Shown here: positions 63,001 through 64,000 of the stretch, piece after piece | Numbering within the stretch: the stretch's first letter is position 1 | Layout of the letters: the number at the start of each line of letters is the position of its first letter | Origin: Galbula dea | Taxonomy: Eukaryota; Chordata; Aves; Piciformes; Galbulidae | Direction of reading: 5' to 3' | Assembly: GCA_013399015.1 (NCBI GenBank) | Contig: VWZX01004686.1 | Location: forward strand, 124,001-188,000 | DNA: 64,000 bases | Position numbers and translations under genes: made by a program | Notes under the pieces: generated by a model | The model's input: only the letters and a program-made list of their open reading frames with translations | Databases searched by the model: none | Told to the model about the DNA's origin: nothing

Positions 63001-63155
63001 TCATTCCAGGATGGAGTGGCAGAGAAGTGTTCTGATTACTTTCAAAGATACAGGCGTTCTACACATGTGACTCCCAAATCCTACCTGTCCTTTATTCAGG
63101 GATATAAAACCACATACAAAGAAAAGCATGCTCAAGTGCAGACATTAGCAAACAG
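1..63155 (+). CDS. DNAH5: Axonemal dynein heavy chain 5 (outer dynein arm, gamma-type), internal 45 exons
   Basis: This is a motor subunit of the outer dynein arm of motile cilia. It hydrolyses ATP at AAA1 and drives sliding of doublet microtubules. Splicing the 45 exons listed below gives about 2,670 uninterrupted codons. In order they cover the N-terminal tail (codons 1-840), linker (about 840-1370), AAA1 with GPAGTGKT, AAA2 with GPSGAGKT, AAA3 with GEQGTAKT and AAA4 with GVGGSGKQS. Every junction is phase-consistent, which argues for a functional gene rather than a pseudogene. Assignment to DNAH5 rather than its paralogue DNAH8 rests on remembered near-identity to human DNAH5 along the whole stretch, including divergent tail and linker segments. 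I could not run an alignment. The gene starts before base 1 and continues past base 64,000. No promoter is visible. Loss of DNAH5 in mammals causes primary ciliary dyskinesia (established knowledge). Confidence 0.9.
728..813 (+). CDS. DNAH5: DNAH5 exon w2, tail
   Basis: Follows acceptor tttccttcag, begins in phase 0 and ends in phase 2 before gtacta. It encodes a helical tail segment ending ALSMLKKFER. The intron at 814-1550 is AT-rich with no recognised element. Confidence 0.9.
1551..1872 (+). CDS. DNAH5: DNAH5 exon w3, tail
   Basis: A 322-nt exon, the longest in the window. It contains the tail signature DPPLARNLPPIAGKILWARQ and ends in phase 0 at gtaaaa. The 2.4-kb intron that follows holds a CR1 3' fragment at 2640-2741 and a CpG-containing block around 3105-3240. 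Confidence 0.93.
2640..2741 (+). repeat. CR1 3'-end fragment (sense)
   Basis: Shows the CR1 3' signature ggttggactagatgatct followed by gaggtcccttccag, and ends with a degenerate ATTCTGTG 8-mer repeat. The variant ccagctcctaacatt resembles the tails at 26153-26243 and 40856-40936. It is 5'-truncated with no coding part. Confidence 0.85.
4321..4527 (+). CDS. DNAH5: DNAH5 exon w4, tail
   Basis: Sixty-nine complete codons after acceptor tttcctgcag, including ELFVNFDPQI and ending SDLH before gtgggt. The following intron (4528-5918) contains an antisense LTR fragment at 5291-5681. Confidence 0.93.
5291..5681 (-). mobile_element. Endogenous retrovirus LTR fragment (antisense)
   Basis: Resembles a common avian ERV LTR family read in reverse complement. 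The right edge (...aaaccagtaca) corresponds to the TG-starting LTR end. It shares wording such as agccaaaacatcagtgtgtta with the copy at 38037-38604. No internal retroviral genes are adjacent, so it is probably a solo LTR. The left boundary is uncertain. Confidence 0.7.
5919..6090 (+). CDS. DNAH5: DNAH5 exon w5, tail
   Basis: Encodes MMLAEYKRIK through LTWTSLNIE, ending in phase 1 at a consensus gtaagt. The intron at 6091-7389 is plain apart from an AT-dinucleotide-rich patch at 7090-7142. Confidence 0.93.
7090..7142. repeat. AT-rich simple repeat
   Basis: ttatatatattaataat-type sequence in the w5 intron. Confidence 0.85.
7390..7535 (+). CDS. DNAH5: DNAH5 exon w6, tail
   Basis: Encodes LLDQVNDLIEFRIEAVLQEM and ends EEFLQKTK. 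Its donor, gttatt, is weak, but the phase and the match to the next exon (ELCIKG) support it. The following 2.4-kb intron contains an antisense CR1 at 7660-8375; the rest is unremarkable. Confidence 0.9.
7660..8375 (-). mobile_element. CR1 LINE, 5'-truncated, antisense
   Basis: The reverse strand carries an open C-terminal piece of CR1 ORF2 (stop side near 7740, open to about 8375) followed by the CR1 3' UTR down to catagaatgg at 7661. The frame is intact for about 210 codons, so the copy is fairly young. It lacks the reverse-transcriptase catalytic part. It forms an inverted pair with the copy at 12098-12728. Confidence 0.92.
9937..10096 (+). CDS. DNAH5: DNAH5 exon w7, tail
   Basis: Encodes LHLKSSLVEEAANELIRMLL, then a lysine/glutamate-rich stretch that looks fast-evolving. 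Ends in phase 1 at gtaaga. Nothing recognised in the 503-bp intron that follows. Confidence 0.88.
10600..10842 (+). CDS. DNAH5: DNAH5 exon w8, tail
   Basis: Phase 1 at both ends. A variable serine-rich start leads into the conserved EEEANELLSYFNHCNIDALL and TRSTLETIRKRVH. The donor gtggcc is poor, but the join to w9 keeps the frame. The intron at 10843-11501 has an ATATAT/AGATA low-complexity patch at 11357-11427. Confidence 0.88.
11357..11427. repeat. AT/AGATA simple repeat
   Basis: Alternating atatat with a gagagagata insert in the w8 intron. Confidence 0.9.
11502..11692 (+). CDS. DNAH5: DNAH5 exon w9, tail
   Basis: Encodes IPNIVMIPSLDEVQQTLNKA and ends KERISK in phase 0 before gtttgt. 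The following intron is only 84 nt (11693-11776), the shortest in the window. Confidence 0.9.
11777..11876 (+). CDS. DNAH5: DNAH5 exon w10, tail (acidic Ser/Asp segment)
   Basis: One hundred nt encoding a basic start and then SKDSDSDDG, an acidic serine-rich run. Phase 1 end at gtaatg. The following 3-kb intron carries the CR1 cluster and both N bases of the window. Confidence 0.88.
12004..12728 (+). mobile_element. CR1 LINE with internal gap (sense)
   Basis: Begins in the reverse-transcriptase region (VMSGVPQGS at about 12068-12094). At the N (12097) it jumps to a downstream part (ANRILGCIRKGV) and then runs intact to the ORF2 stop at 12627 and the CR1 3' tail, with three ATTCTATG units at 12702-12725. 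The catalytic FADD region between the two parts is missing. Confidence 0.92.
12097..12097. other. Ambiguous base N inside a CR1 copy
   Basis: A single N joins two non-adjacent CR1 segments. It is best read as a collapsed assembly gap. Confidence 0.8.
13147..13631 (+). mobile_element. CR1 LINE fragment, second subfamily (sense)
   Basis: Reads as the ORF2 C-terminus (a stop near 13239, then open 13265-13558 with RVVRYWNRLPREVV) and a 3' UTR with ggttggactagatcttgagg. It differs clearly from the 12,004 copy, so it is a different CR1 subfamily. Confidence 0.88.
13632..14103 (+). mobile_element. CR1 LINE fragment abutting the previous copy (sense)
   Basis: Starts directly after the preceding copy with an upstream ORF2 region (FNKAKCKVLHFG, with an internal stop). 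At the N (13897) it jumps to the C-terminal end, repeating about 195 bp that closely match 13437-13631. It ends in two ATTCTGTG units. Confidence 0.85.
13897..13897. other. Ambiguous base N inside a CR1 copy
   Basis: The second single N of the window. It again joins non-contiguous CR1 segments (ctggtgaggc to agaatttcttt). Confidence 0.8.
14948..15084 (+). CDS. DNAH5: DNAH5 exon w11, tail
   Basis: A serine-rich start is followed by SVSENKEIIKLISLLSTAVN. Ends in phase 0 with agg|gtaaga. The upstream reading frame continues into the intron as far as 14878, but that part is not exonic. The intron at 15085-16541 holds nothing recognised. Confidence 0.9.
16542..16743 (+). CDS. DNAH5: DNAH5 exon w12, tail
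   Basis: Encodes EVLTALESFSCYHHIWQRDK and ends CVGAIALYT in phase 1 at gtagaa. The intron at 16744-17948 holds nothing recognised. Confidence 0.92.
17949..18184 (+). CDS. DNAH5: DNAH5 exon w13, tail
   Basis: Encodes LKLALKAETKAWVTLLGYHC and LNRRIKDLDDIRIAMSALKA, ending VGPIE in phase 0 at gtagtt. The following intron contains a G/T-rich low-complexity tract at 18504-18556. Confidence 0.92.
18504..18556 (+). repeat. G/T-rich low-complexity tract
   Basis: Alternating runs of T (6-9) and G (2-5) on the plus strand. A slippage-prone simple sequence in the w13 intron. Confidence 0.9.
19923..20141 (+). CDS. DNAH5: DNAH5 exon w14, tail (GC donor)
   Basis: Seventy-three codons from ESYAMLNKYD to YTDYDQ. 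The exon must end at 20141 to stay in frame with NGPMVIG of w15, so the intron begins with GC (CAG|GCAGGT). A nearby GT at 20146 would shift the frame. The intron at 20142-20862 holds no repeat I recognise. Confidence 0.9.
20863..20925 (+). CDS. DNAH5: DNAH5 exon w15, tail/linker boundary (63 nt)
   Basis: The smallest complete exon: 21 codons, NGPMVIGLEPQEASDRLIMF plus Q, bounded by ttttttag and gtactg. The intron at 20926-21893 has a poly-T run near 21310. Confidence 0.9.
21894..22132 (+). CDS. DNAH5: DNAH5 exon w16, start of linker region
   Basis: Contains ELFGLPVTHYPQLLEIKKQL and NYYDILWSELD, typical of the region leading into the dynein linker (DHC_N2). Ends in phase 2 inside an Arg codon at gtgagt. 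Nothing recognised in the intron at 22133-22952. Confidence 0.94.
22953..23193 (+). CDS. DNAH5: DNAH5 exon w17, linker
   Basis: Encodes CRKLPRGVKEWQAFFDLKKI and LRNIMEAPLLRYKEEIE, a conserved linker stretch. Phase 0 end at gtattg. The intron at 23194-23648 is plain. Confidence 0.94.
23649..23848 (+). CDS. DNAH5: DNAH5 exon w18, linker
   Basis: Contains VIAEWDNKTF and RGELLLRGDSTSE. Ends in phase 2 at gtaaca. The intron at 23849-24646 holds nothing recognised. Confidence 0.94.
24647..24800 (+). CDS. DNAH5: DNAH5 exon w19, linker
   Basis: Carries the near-invariant dynein linker motif [20 protein letters not shown]. The donor gttttc is weak. The intron at 24801-25458 holds no element I recognise. 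Confidence 0.94.
25459..25622 (+). CDS. DNAH5: DNAH5 exon w20, linker
   Basis: Encodes EAKRFSNIDKSWVRIMTRAH through LEICQKSLTG, ending in phase 2 at gtaaga. The following intron carries the tRNA-headed SINE-like element at 26071-26243. Confidence 0.94.
26071..26243 (+). mobile_element. SINE-like element: tRNA-Glu-like head plus CR1-type 3' tail
   Basis: 26079-26143 aligns without gaps to my memory of vertebrate tRNA-Glu, with about nine mismatches in 65, most at former CpG sites. A-box-like tggtctagtgg is at 26079 and the B box ggttcaattcc at 26122-26132. The acceptor 5' strand and the anticodon stem no longer pair properly, and the anticodon position reads GTC, so this is not a working tRNA gene. 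From about 26153 the sequence follows the CR1 3' end (gacctagtc, a poly-G run, ctagattatctttcgaggtcc, ctcctaacatcctg). A tRNA head with a LINE tail is the architecture of a SINE mobilised by CR1. Confidence 0.65.
26444..26600 (+). CDS. DNAH5: DNAH5 exon w21, linker
   Basis: Contains YLEKKRLLFPRFFFVSDPAL and LLEILGQASD, the classic linker signature. Donor gtatgt. The following intron contains a sense CR1 at 26757-27277. Confidence 0.94.
26757..27277 (+). mobile_element. CR1 LINE, 5'-truncated (sense)
   Basis: ORF2 C-terminal region (open 26807-27097: LLEQVQRRATKMVKGLEHL, then a frame break) and a full 3' UTR ending in gccattctatgattt. A moderately decayed copy. Confidence 0.92.
28077..28289 (+). 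CDS. DNAH5: DNAH5 exon w22, linker
   Basis: Seventy-one codons including MAEGNVEVWLNSLLKESQ and FLSTYPAQ. Ends in phase 0 at gtaata. The intron at 28290-29090 is AT-rich, with nothing recognised. Confidence 0.94.
29091..29315 (+). CDS. DNAH5: DNAH5 exon w23, linker end
   Basis: Encodes VGLLGIQMIWTRDSEEALSN and LITIHVHQRDIFDGL, the stretch before AAA1. Consensus donor gtaagt. Nothing recognised in the intron at 29316-30579. Confidence 0.94.
30580..30752 (+). CDS. DNAH5: DNAH5 exon w24, entry to AAA1
   Basis: Encodes SPTDFEWLKQCRFYF and NEFLGCTDRLVITPLTDR, the start of AAA1. Ends in phase 2. The following intron contains an antisense retrovirus-like fragment at 31562-31990. Confidence 0.95.
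31562..31990 (-). mobile_element. Endogenous-retrovirus-like fragment (LTR piece plus ORF remnant), antisense
   Basis: 31562-31708 (tgttgagggtcaagtctggg...ttggaaaataaaactaaaac) resembles an avian LTR in reverse orientation. The adjoining minus strand is open from 31871 to 31614 and looks like a retroelement protein remnant that I cannot assign to gag or env. There is no pol and no second LTR. It is old and incomplete. Confidence 0.55.
32266..32444 (+). CDS. DNAH5: DNAH5 exon w25, AAA1 Walker A
   Basis: Contains the catalytic P-loop GPAGTGKTE of AAA1, flanked by GGAPV and TIKDMGR, and ends GRIFKG in phase 1 at gtaaga. Family members usually have Ala where this has Val just before the loop and a second Thr where this has Ile. 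The splice donor is duplicated 18 bp downstream. Confidence 0.95.
32441..32471 (+). repeat. 18-bp-period tandem duplication of the exon w25 splice donor
   Basis: aaaggtaagatgt occurs at 32441-32453 and again at 32459-32471. Both copies contain a usable aaag|gtaag donor, 18 bp apart, so both keep the reading frame. Confidence 0.9.
32472..33118 (+). mobile_element. Old CR1-type LINE fragment (sense)
   Basis: Degenerate ORF2 (gccaactgtatcctgggg, then ctaacaggtcaaaagaagta) with several stops, an internal 47-bp tandem duplication (32647-32740) and a decayed 3' end (ggacttggtcctcatgagcc). It lies just 28 bp after exon w25. An A/C-rich simple repeat follows at 33132-33180. Confidence 0.75.
34029..34216 (+). 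CDS. DNAH5: DNAH5 exon w26, AAA1 Walker B
   Basis: Carries [20 protein letters not shown], the AAA1 Walker B with the DE pair that activates water for ATP hydrolysis, then FTDGDNVEMNPEFGIFLTM. Open reading continues upstream to 33824 but is intronic. The intron at 34217-34782 is plain. Confidence 0.96.
34783..34977 (+). CDS. DNAH5: DNAH5 exon w27, AAA1 C-terminal part
   Basis: Starts NPGYAGRQELPENLK, the sensor-I stretch, and continues [20 protein letters not shown]. Sixty-five codons, phase 0 at both ends. The intron at 34978-35601 holds nothing recognised. Confidence 0.96.
35602..35736 (+). CDS. DNAH5: DNAH5 exon w28, AAA1/AAA2 boundary
   Basis: Encodes [20 protein letters not shown] and MRVLRDMNLSKL. 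The first part holds the AAA1 sensor-II-like region. Donor gtaagt. Nothing recognised in the intron at 35737-36531. Confidence 0.96.
36532..36639 (+). CDS. DNAH5: DNAH5 exon w29, lead into AAA2
   Basis: Thirty-six codons, IDEDEPLFLSLIEDLFPDI and onward. The intron that follows (36640-40966, 4.3 kb, the largest in the window) holds an antisense LTR, an antisense CR1 and a CR1 tail beside the next acceptor. Its first 1.4 kb is plain. Confidence 0.95.
38037..38604 (-). mobile_element. Solo-LTR-like element (antisense)
   Basis: Runs from tgtgttgggttgaccccag to ...acccagtaca in reverse orientation, as expected for an avian ERV LTR. The flanks tatgt (38032-38036) and tatat (38605-38609) could be a 5-bp target duplication with one change. 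It contains an A-rich stretch near 38181. Confidence 0.7.
39121..39980 (-). mobile_element. CR1 LINE including the reverse-transcriptase FADD box, antisense
   Basis: The reverse strand encodes VMSDVPQGSV, then FADDTKLGG (reverse-transcriptase catalytic box) and downstream ATKMIRGLELL. The frame is interrupted between 39440 and 39660. The 3' UTR is missing, so the copy is truncated at both ends. Confidence 0.92.
40796..40829 (+). repeat. GTTT simple repeat
   Basis: tttgtttgtttgtgtttg run just upstream of the CR1 tail before exon w30. Confidence 0.85.
40856..40936 (-). repeat. CR1-type 3' tail fragment next to a splice acceptor (antisense)
   Basis: Reverse complement of a CR1 3' end (agttggaagggacctcgaaa, gatcgtctattccaaccccc). 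The variant spelling matches the tail of the SINE-like element at 26153-26243. It ends 30 bp before exon w30. Confidence 0.85.
40967..41120 (+). CDS. DNAH5: DNAH5 exon w30, AAA2 Walker A
   Basis: Contains HGLMTLGPSGAGKTVCIHTL, the AAA2 P-loop. The residue after GKT is Val where I expect Thr. Phase 1 end at gtatgt. The intron at 41121-42718 holds nothing recognised. Confidence 0.95.
42719..42865 (+). CDS. DNAH5: DNAH5 exon w31, AAA2
   Basis: Encodes HREMRMNPKAITAAQMFGHL and NDWTDGIFSTLWRK, hallmark AAA2 sequence. The following intron (42866-44626) contains an unidentified ORF at 43865-44146. Confidence 0.96.
43865..44146 (+). other. Unidentified 93-codon ORF in intron w31
   Basis: Open from ATG to TAA, with a lysine/glutamate/glutamine-rich, probably helical C-terminus (KWKELEKLQRELDQAEQQTR). 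AATAAA occurs about 180 bp after the stop (44322). I do not recognise the protein, no poly(A) tract follows, and the gene around it does not need it. It could be chance, a decayed retrocopy or a small gene. Confidence 0.25.
44627..44868 (+). CDS. DNAH5: DNAH5 exon w32, AAA2 Walker B
   Basis: Carries [20 protein letters not shown] (AAA2 Walker B, D-G instead of D-E, normal for axonemal chains) and NIDNASPATVSRNGMVFM. Donor gtacaa. The next intron holds a 959-bp antisense LTR at 45195-46153. Confidence 0.96.
45195..46153 (-). mobile_element. Full-length solo LTR, avian ERV type (antisense)
   Basis: About 959 bp in reverse orientation, from tgttgtggtttaagtg to ...caaacacagcaca. Candidate 5-bp target duplications ccctg (45190-45194) and cccta (46154-46158) differ at one base. 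The minus-strand open frame 45989-45558 inside it is judged a by-product. The rest of the intron (44869-45194 and 46154-47392) is plain. Confidence 0.78.
47393..47569 (+). CDS. DNAH5: DNAH5 exon w33, AAA2
   Basis: Fifty-nine codons, GFLKKRSSQEAEILRQLY to INMLQGLIPPK. This is the helical C-terminal part of AAA2. The intron at 47570-47995 is plain. Confidence 0.94.
47996..48200 (+). CDS. DNAH5: DNAH5 exon w34, AAA2/AAA3 region
   Basis: Encodes LERLYIFSLMWSVGALLELE and DTMFDYYVASDG (the Gly is split by the intron). Donor gttagt. The intron at 48201-48689 has nothing recognised. Confidence 0.94.
48690..48832 (+). CDS. DNAH5: DNAH5 exon w35, lead into AAA3
   Basis: Contains YGSILVPNVDNVRMDFLIET, the conserved strand and helix before the AAA3 P-loop. 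Ends in phase 0. The intron at 48833-49588 is plain. Confidence 0.95.
49589..49723 (+). CDS. DNAH5: DNAH5 exon w36, AAA3 Walker A
   Basis: Encodes AVLLIGEQGTAKTVIIKAFM, the AAA3 P-loop, ending SSATTPLIFQ. Nothing recognised in the intron at 49724-51351 except an AT-repeat at 50478-50536. Confidence 0.96.
50478..50536. repeat. AT-rich simple repeat
   Basis: Runs of atatat and ttatatt in the w36 intron. Confidence 0.9.
51352..51474 (+). CDS. DNAH5: DNAH5 exon w37, AAA3 Walker B
   Basis: Forty-one codons including KMTVFIDDVNMPVINEWGDQ, the AAA3 Walker B. Donor gttagt. The intron at 51475-52520 holds nothing recognised. Confidence 0.96.
52521..52734 (+). CDS. DNAH5: DNAH5 exon w38, AAA3
   Basis: Contains [20 protein letters not shown] and RHFSVFNCTLPSNSSIDKIF, the AAA3 sensor region. 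Phase 1 end. The intron at 52735-53352 is plain. Confidence 0.96.
53353..53576 (+). CDS. DNAH5: DNAH5 exon w39, AAA3
   Basis: Contains PTPAKFHYVFNLRDLSRIWQ, one of the most diagnostic dynein motifs (AAA3 sensor II). Consensus donor gtaagt. The intron at 53577-55144 carries a small CR1 tail at 54912-54972 and a poly-T run near 54640. Confidence 0.96.
54912..54972 (+). repeat. Short CR1 3' tail remnant (sense)
   Basis: cggttggacttgatgatctt and aaggtcctttccaactgtga are the CR1 3' terminal wording. Only about 60 bp remain. Confidence 0.75.
55145..55340 (+). CDS. DNAH5: DNAH5 exon w40, AAA3/AAA4 region
   Basis: Encodes LMKLWKHECKRVLADRFT through DAFFVDFLRDAPKRTG. Phase 1 end at gtaaag. The intron at 55341-56294 has a possible LTR fragment near 55925-56135. 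Confidence 0.94.
55925..56135. repeat. Possible LTR fragment
   Basis: A locally GC-richer block (aaaggacccccttgctttct, gtgaggagcctaggtgtggc) that resembles avian LTR sequence from memory. No boundaries are seen. Weak call. Confidence 0.35.
56295..56467 (+). CDS. DNAH5: DNAH5 exon w41, lead into AAA4
   Basis: Encodes KIYEPIYSFCQLRNRLNMFL and GMDMVFFEDAMIHLVK. The first dozen codons are acidic and look variable. Nothing recognised in the intron at 56468-58053. Confidence 0.94.
58054..58184 (+). CDS. DNAH5: DNAH5 exon w42, AAA4 Walker A
   Basis: Encodes ISRVIRTPRGNALLVGVGGS plus GKQSLTRLASF, the AAA4 P-loop. Ends in phase 2. The 3-kb intron that follows is filled with LTR-derived sequence. Confidence 0.96.
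58629..59067 (-). mobile_element. LTR-derived sequence (antisense), host of a nested palindrome
   Basis: Starts with tgttgtggtttggacctagc, then a conserved avian LTR layout read in reverse (cacacagctgctcac, an A-rich stretch). It is interrupted at 58818-58871 by a palindromic insertion. The right edge is uncertain because other LTR-like sequence follows at once. Confidence 0.6.
58818..58871. repeat. 54-bp palindromic insertion with ATACT flanks
   Basis: Twenty-two-bp arms (58818-58839 and 58850-58871) pair with one mismatch around a 10-nt loop. It begins TGTC and ends GACA. ATACT lies directly on both sides (58813-58817 and 58872-58876), as expected of a 5-bp target-site duplication. Confidence 0.85.
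59068..59850 (-). mobile_element. Second LTR-like block (orientation inferred)
   Basis: Starts tgtcacggcccaagagggg and runs to about ...tttctttaaca at 59850. It has LTR-like TG/CA ends, purine-rich stretches (59290-59370) and no coding content. No convincing target duplication is seen. Confidence 0.45.
60395..60665 (+). mobile_element. LTR fragment (sense)
   Basis: Contains tccaacagagccaatacca, tcagcaatggtggtagcac and a TATA-like acatttaagaagg. Parts of it are the reverse complement of the wording at 45990-46120, so it is the same LTR family in the opposite orientation. The remaining stretches at 59851-60394 and 60666-61171 show nothing named. Confidence 0.6.
61172..61325 (+). CDS. DNAH5: DNAH5 exon w43, AAA4 Walker B
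   Basis: Contains CFLFTDNEIKDESFLEHLNN, the AAA4 Walker B, and ends VLSSGE. The donor gtcaga is weak. The intron at 61326-62079 holds nothing recognised. Confidence 0.95.
62080..62347 (+). CDS. DNAH5: DNAH5 exon w44, AAA4
   Basis: Contains LHVVLCFSPVGEKFRNRALK and SGCTIDWFSRWPKDALVA, the AAA4 C-terminal core. Phase 1 end at gtaggg. The intron at 62348-62923 is plain. Confidence 0.96.
62924..63155 (+). CDS. DNAH5: DNAH5 exon w45, AAA4 end before the stalk
   Basis: Contains VVQCMGSFQD-type sequence (here EIVQCMGSFQDG) and THVTPKSYLSFIQGYK, ending TLANR in phase 2 at gtaaag. The coiled-coil stalk should start in the next exon, which is not in the window. 63156-64000 reads as intron. Confidence 0.95.
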
Positions 63156-64000
63156 GTAAAGTGCTTGGTTTACTGTCTTTCTGTGGTTTTCTTCCCCAGG
63201 TGGGTGTATTCTGATATGCTTTATTTCAATGCATGGCTTGTCTAATTTCACAGAATCACAGCAAAAGAATTTTTAAAATATATATTTTTTAAAAATTTTC
63301 TAAACTTGTGTAAAGGTGTAACTTGATCAAATATTTTAGATGCTCTTGGCATATGTTAAAAACTGTATCCTTTTGAAGTCAGAAAAAGAGTAGTGATGTA
63401 TGAAAGAGCAAGGTGGTAGGGAAGAAAGTGAATATAAATTATTTCCATGTATTTTTAATGAGAAAAAGAAAGCAGCTAGATGTAATTTCATAATATATTT
63501 GCCATAGCATTTAAATTACCAGAGAGCAACTTCTGTTTTCTTGCTAAGCAGTTATATCCTTCTGATATGAACATGCTAGAAATACCCTTGTTGGTTTTGT
63601 GATCATAAAGCCTAGTTCAGGCCGCTGAGCTTTTTACTTGTAGATTATTAAAGTGGTTTTGATATATTCATTCTCCTGTTCAGATACTTTATTACGCTAA
63701 TGAACTCTATTTGCAGATATATTACGTCAGAAATACTCAAATAAAATGTAAAATTAGCATTTAGAGTATCAATTTGATATCATCCTTAAGAAAACCTGTG
63801 TTCTTATTTTTCATAGATTGACACGAAGAGCTGGAGGCCTTTAAGAAAGATGCAACCTAGTTTATTTCACTTTGAAACACTCTTTGACTTGAAAGCCAAA
63901 TTGAGTTAGAAATCTGTAGTTATGATATGGATGAAGACTTATAAAGCAGAGAGATCTGGTCCTCTTTTCTACCTTCTGATGCCTCAAATTTACTAGATTA
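63156..64000. other. DNAH5: DNAH5 intron after w45 (partial)
   Basis: No dynein stalk exon is found. The acceptor-like ttcatag at 63812-63818 is followed by sequence that stops quickly and does not resemble the stalk. Confidence 0.7.

Noticed and set aside
63819..63905. Possible next DNAH5 exon after ttcatag
   Set aside because: Joined in phase it gives only about nine residues before a stop and shows no stalk-like heptads. The expected stalk start is absent.
1..64000. CRISPR arrays, operons or prokaryotic signals
   Set aside because: The window is intron-exon vertebrate DNA with LINE and LTR elements. No such structure is seen.

Overview
The window is vertebrate nuclear DNA, almost certainly from a bird. 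It is AT-rich, intron-dense sequence carrying many CR1 LINE pieces. These include copies with the 8-bp ATTCTATG-type 3' tail and an FADD reverse-transcriptase motif, together with avian-style endogenous-retrovirus LTRs. No bacterial or viral gene organisation is present.

The whole window lies inside one plus-strand gene, an axonemal dynein heavy chain that I assign to DNAH5 (outer dynein arm, gamma-type). Forty-five coding exons (w1-w45) can be joined in phase with no stop or frameshift. They give 8,012 coding nt, about 2,670 residues, corresponding to roughly residues 535-3,200 of a protein of about 4,600. The promoter, first exons, stalk, AAA5/AAA6 and 3' end lie outside the window.

Layout: 1-20,925 (w1-w15) is the N-terminal tail. 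21,894-29,315 (w16-w23) is the linker region. 30,580-36,639 (w24-w29) is AAA1, with Walker A GPAGTGKT and Walker B CFDEFNR. 40,967-48,832 (w30-w35) is AAA2. 49,589-56,467 (w36-w41) is AAA3. 58,054-63,155 (w42-w45) is AAA4, stopping as the stalk is about to begin.

The introns hold the accessory content. There are about ten CR1 pieces, including a head-to-tail cluster at 12,004-14,103 in which both N bases of the window fall. There are several LTR pieces, mostly antisense to the gene. A decayed tRNA-Glu-like sequence is fused to a CR1-type tail (26,071-26,243), which looks like a SINE. A 54-bp TGTC...GACA palindrome flanked by ATACT direct repeats sits inside an LTR block (58,818-58,871).

Most notable gene-level observations: a GC-AG intron after exon w14; an 18-bp tandem duplication of the w25 splice donor that creates an in-frame alternative donor inside AAA1; a CR1 remnant ending about 30 bp before the w30 acceptor; and an unidentified 93-codon ORF in intron w31.
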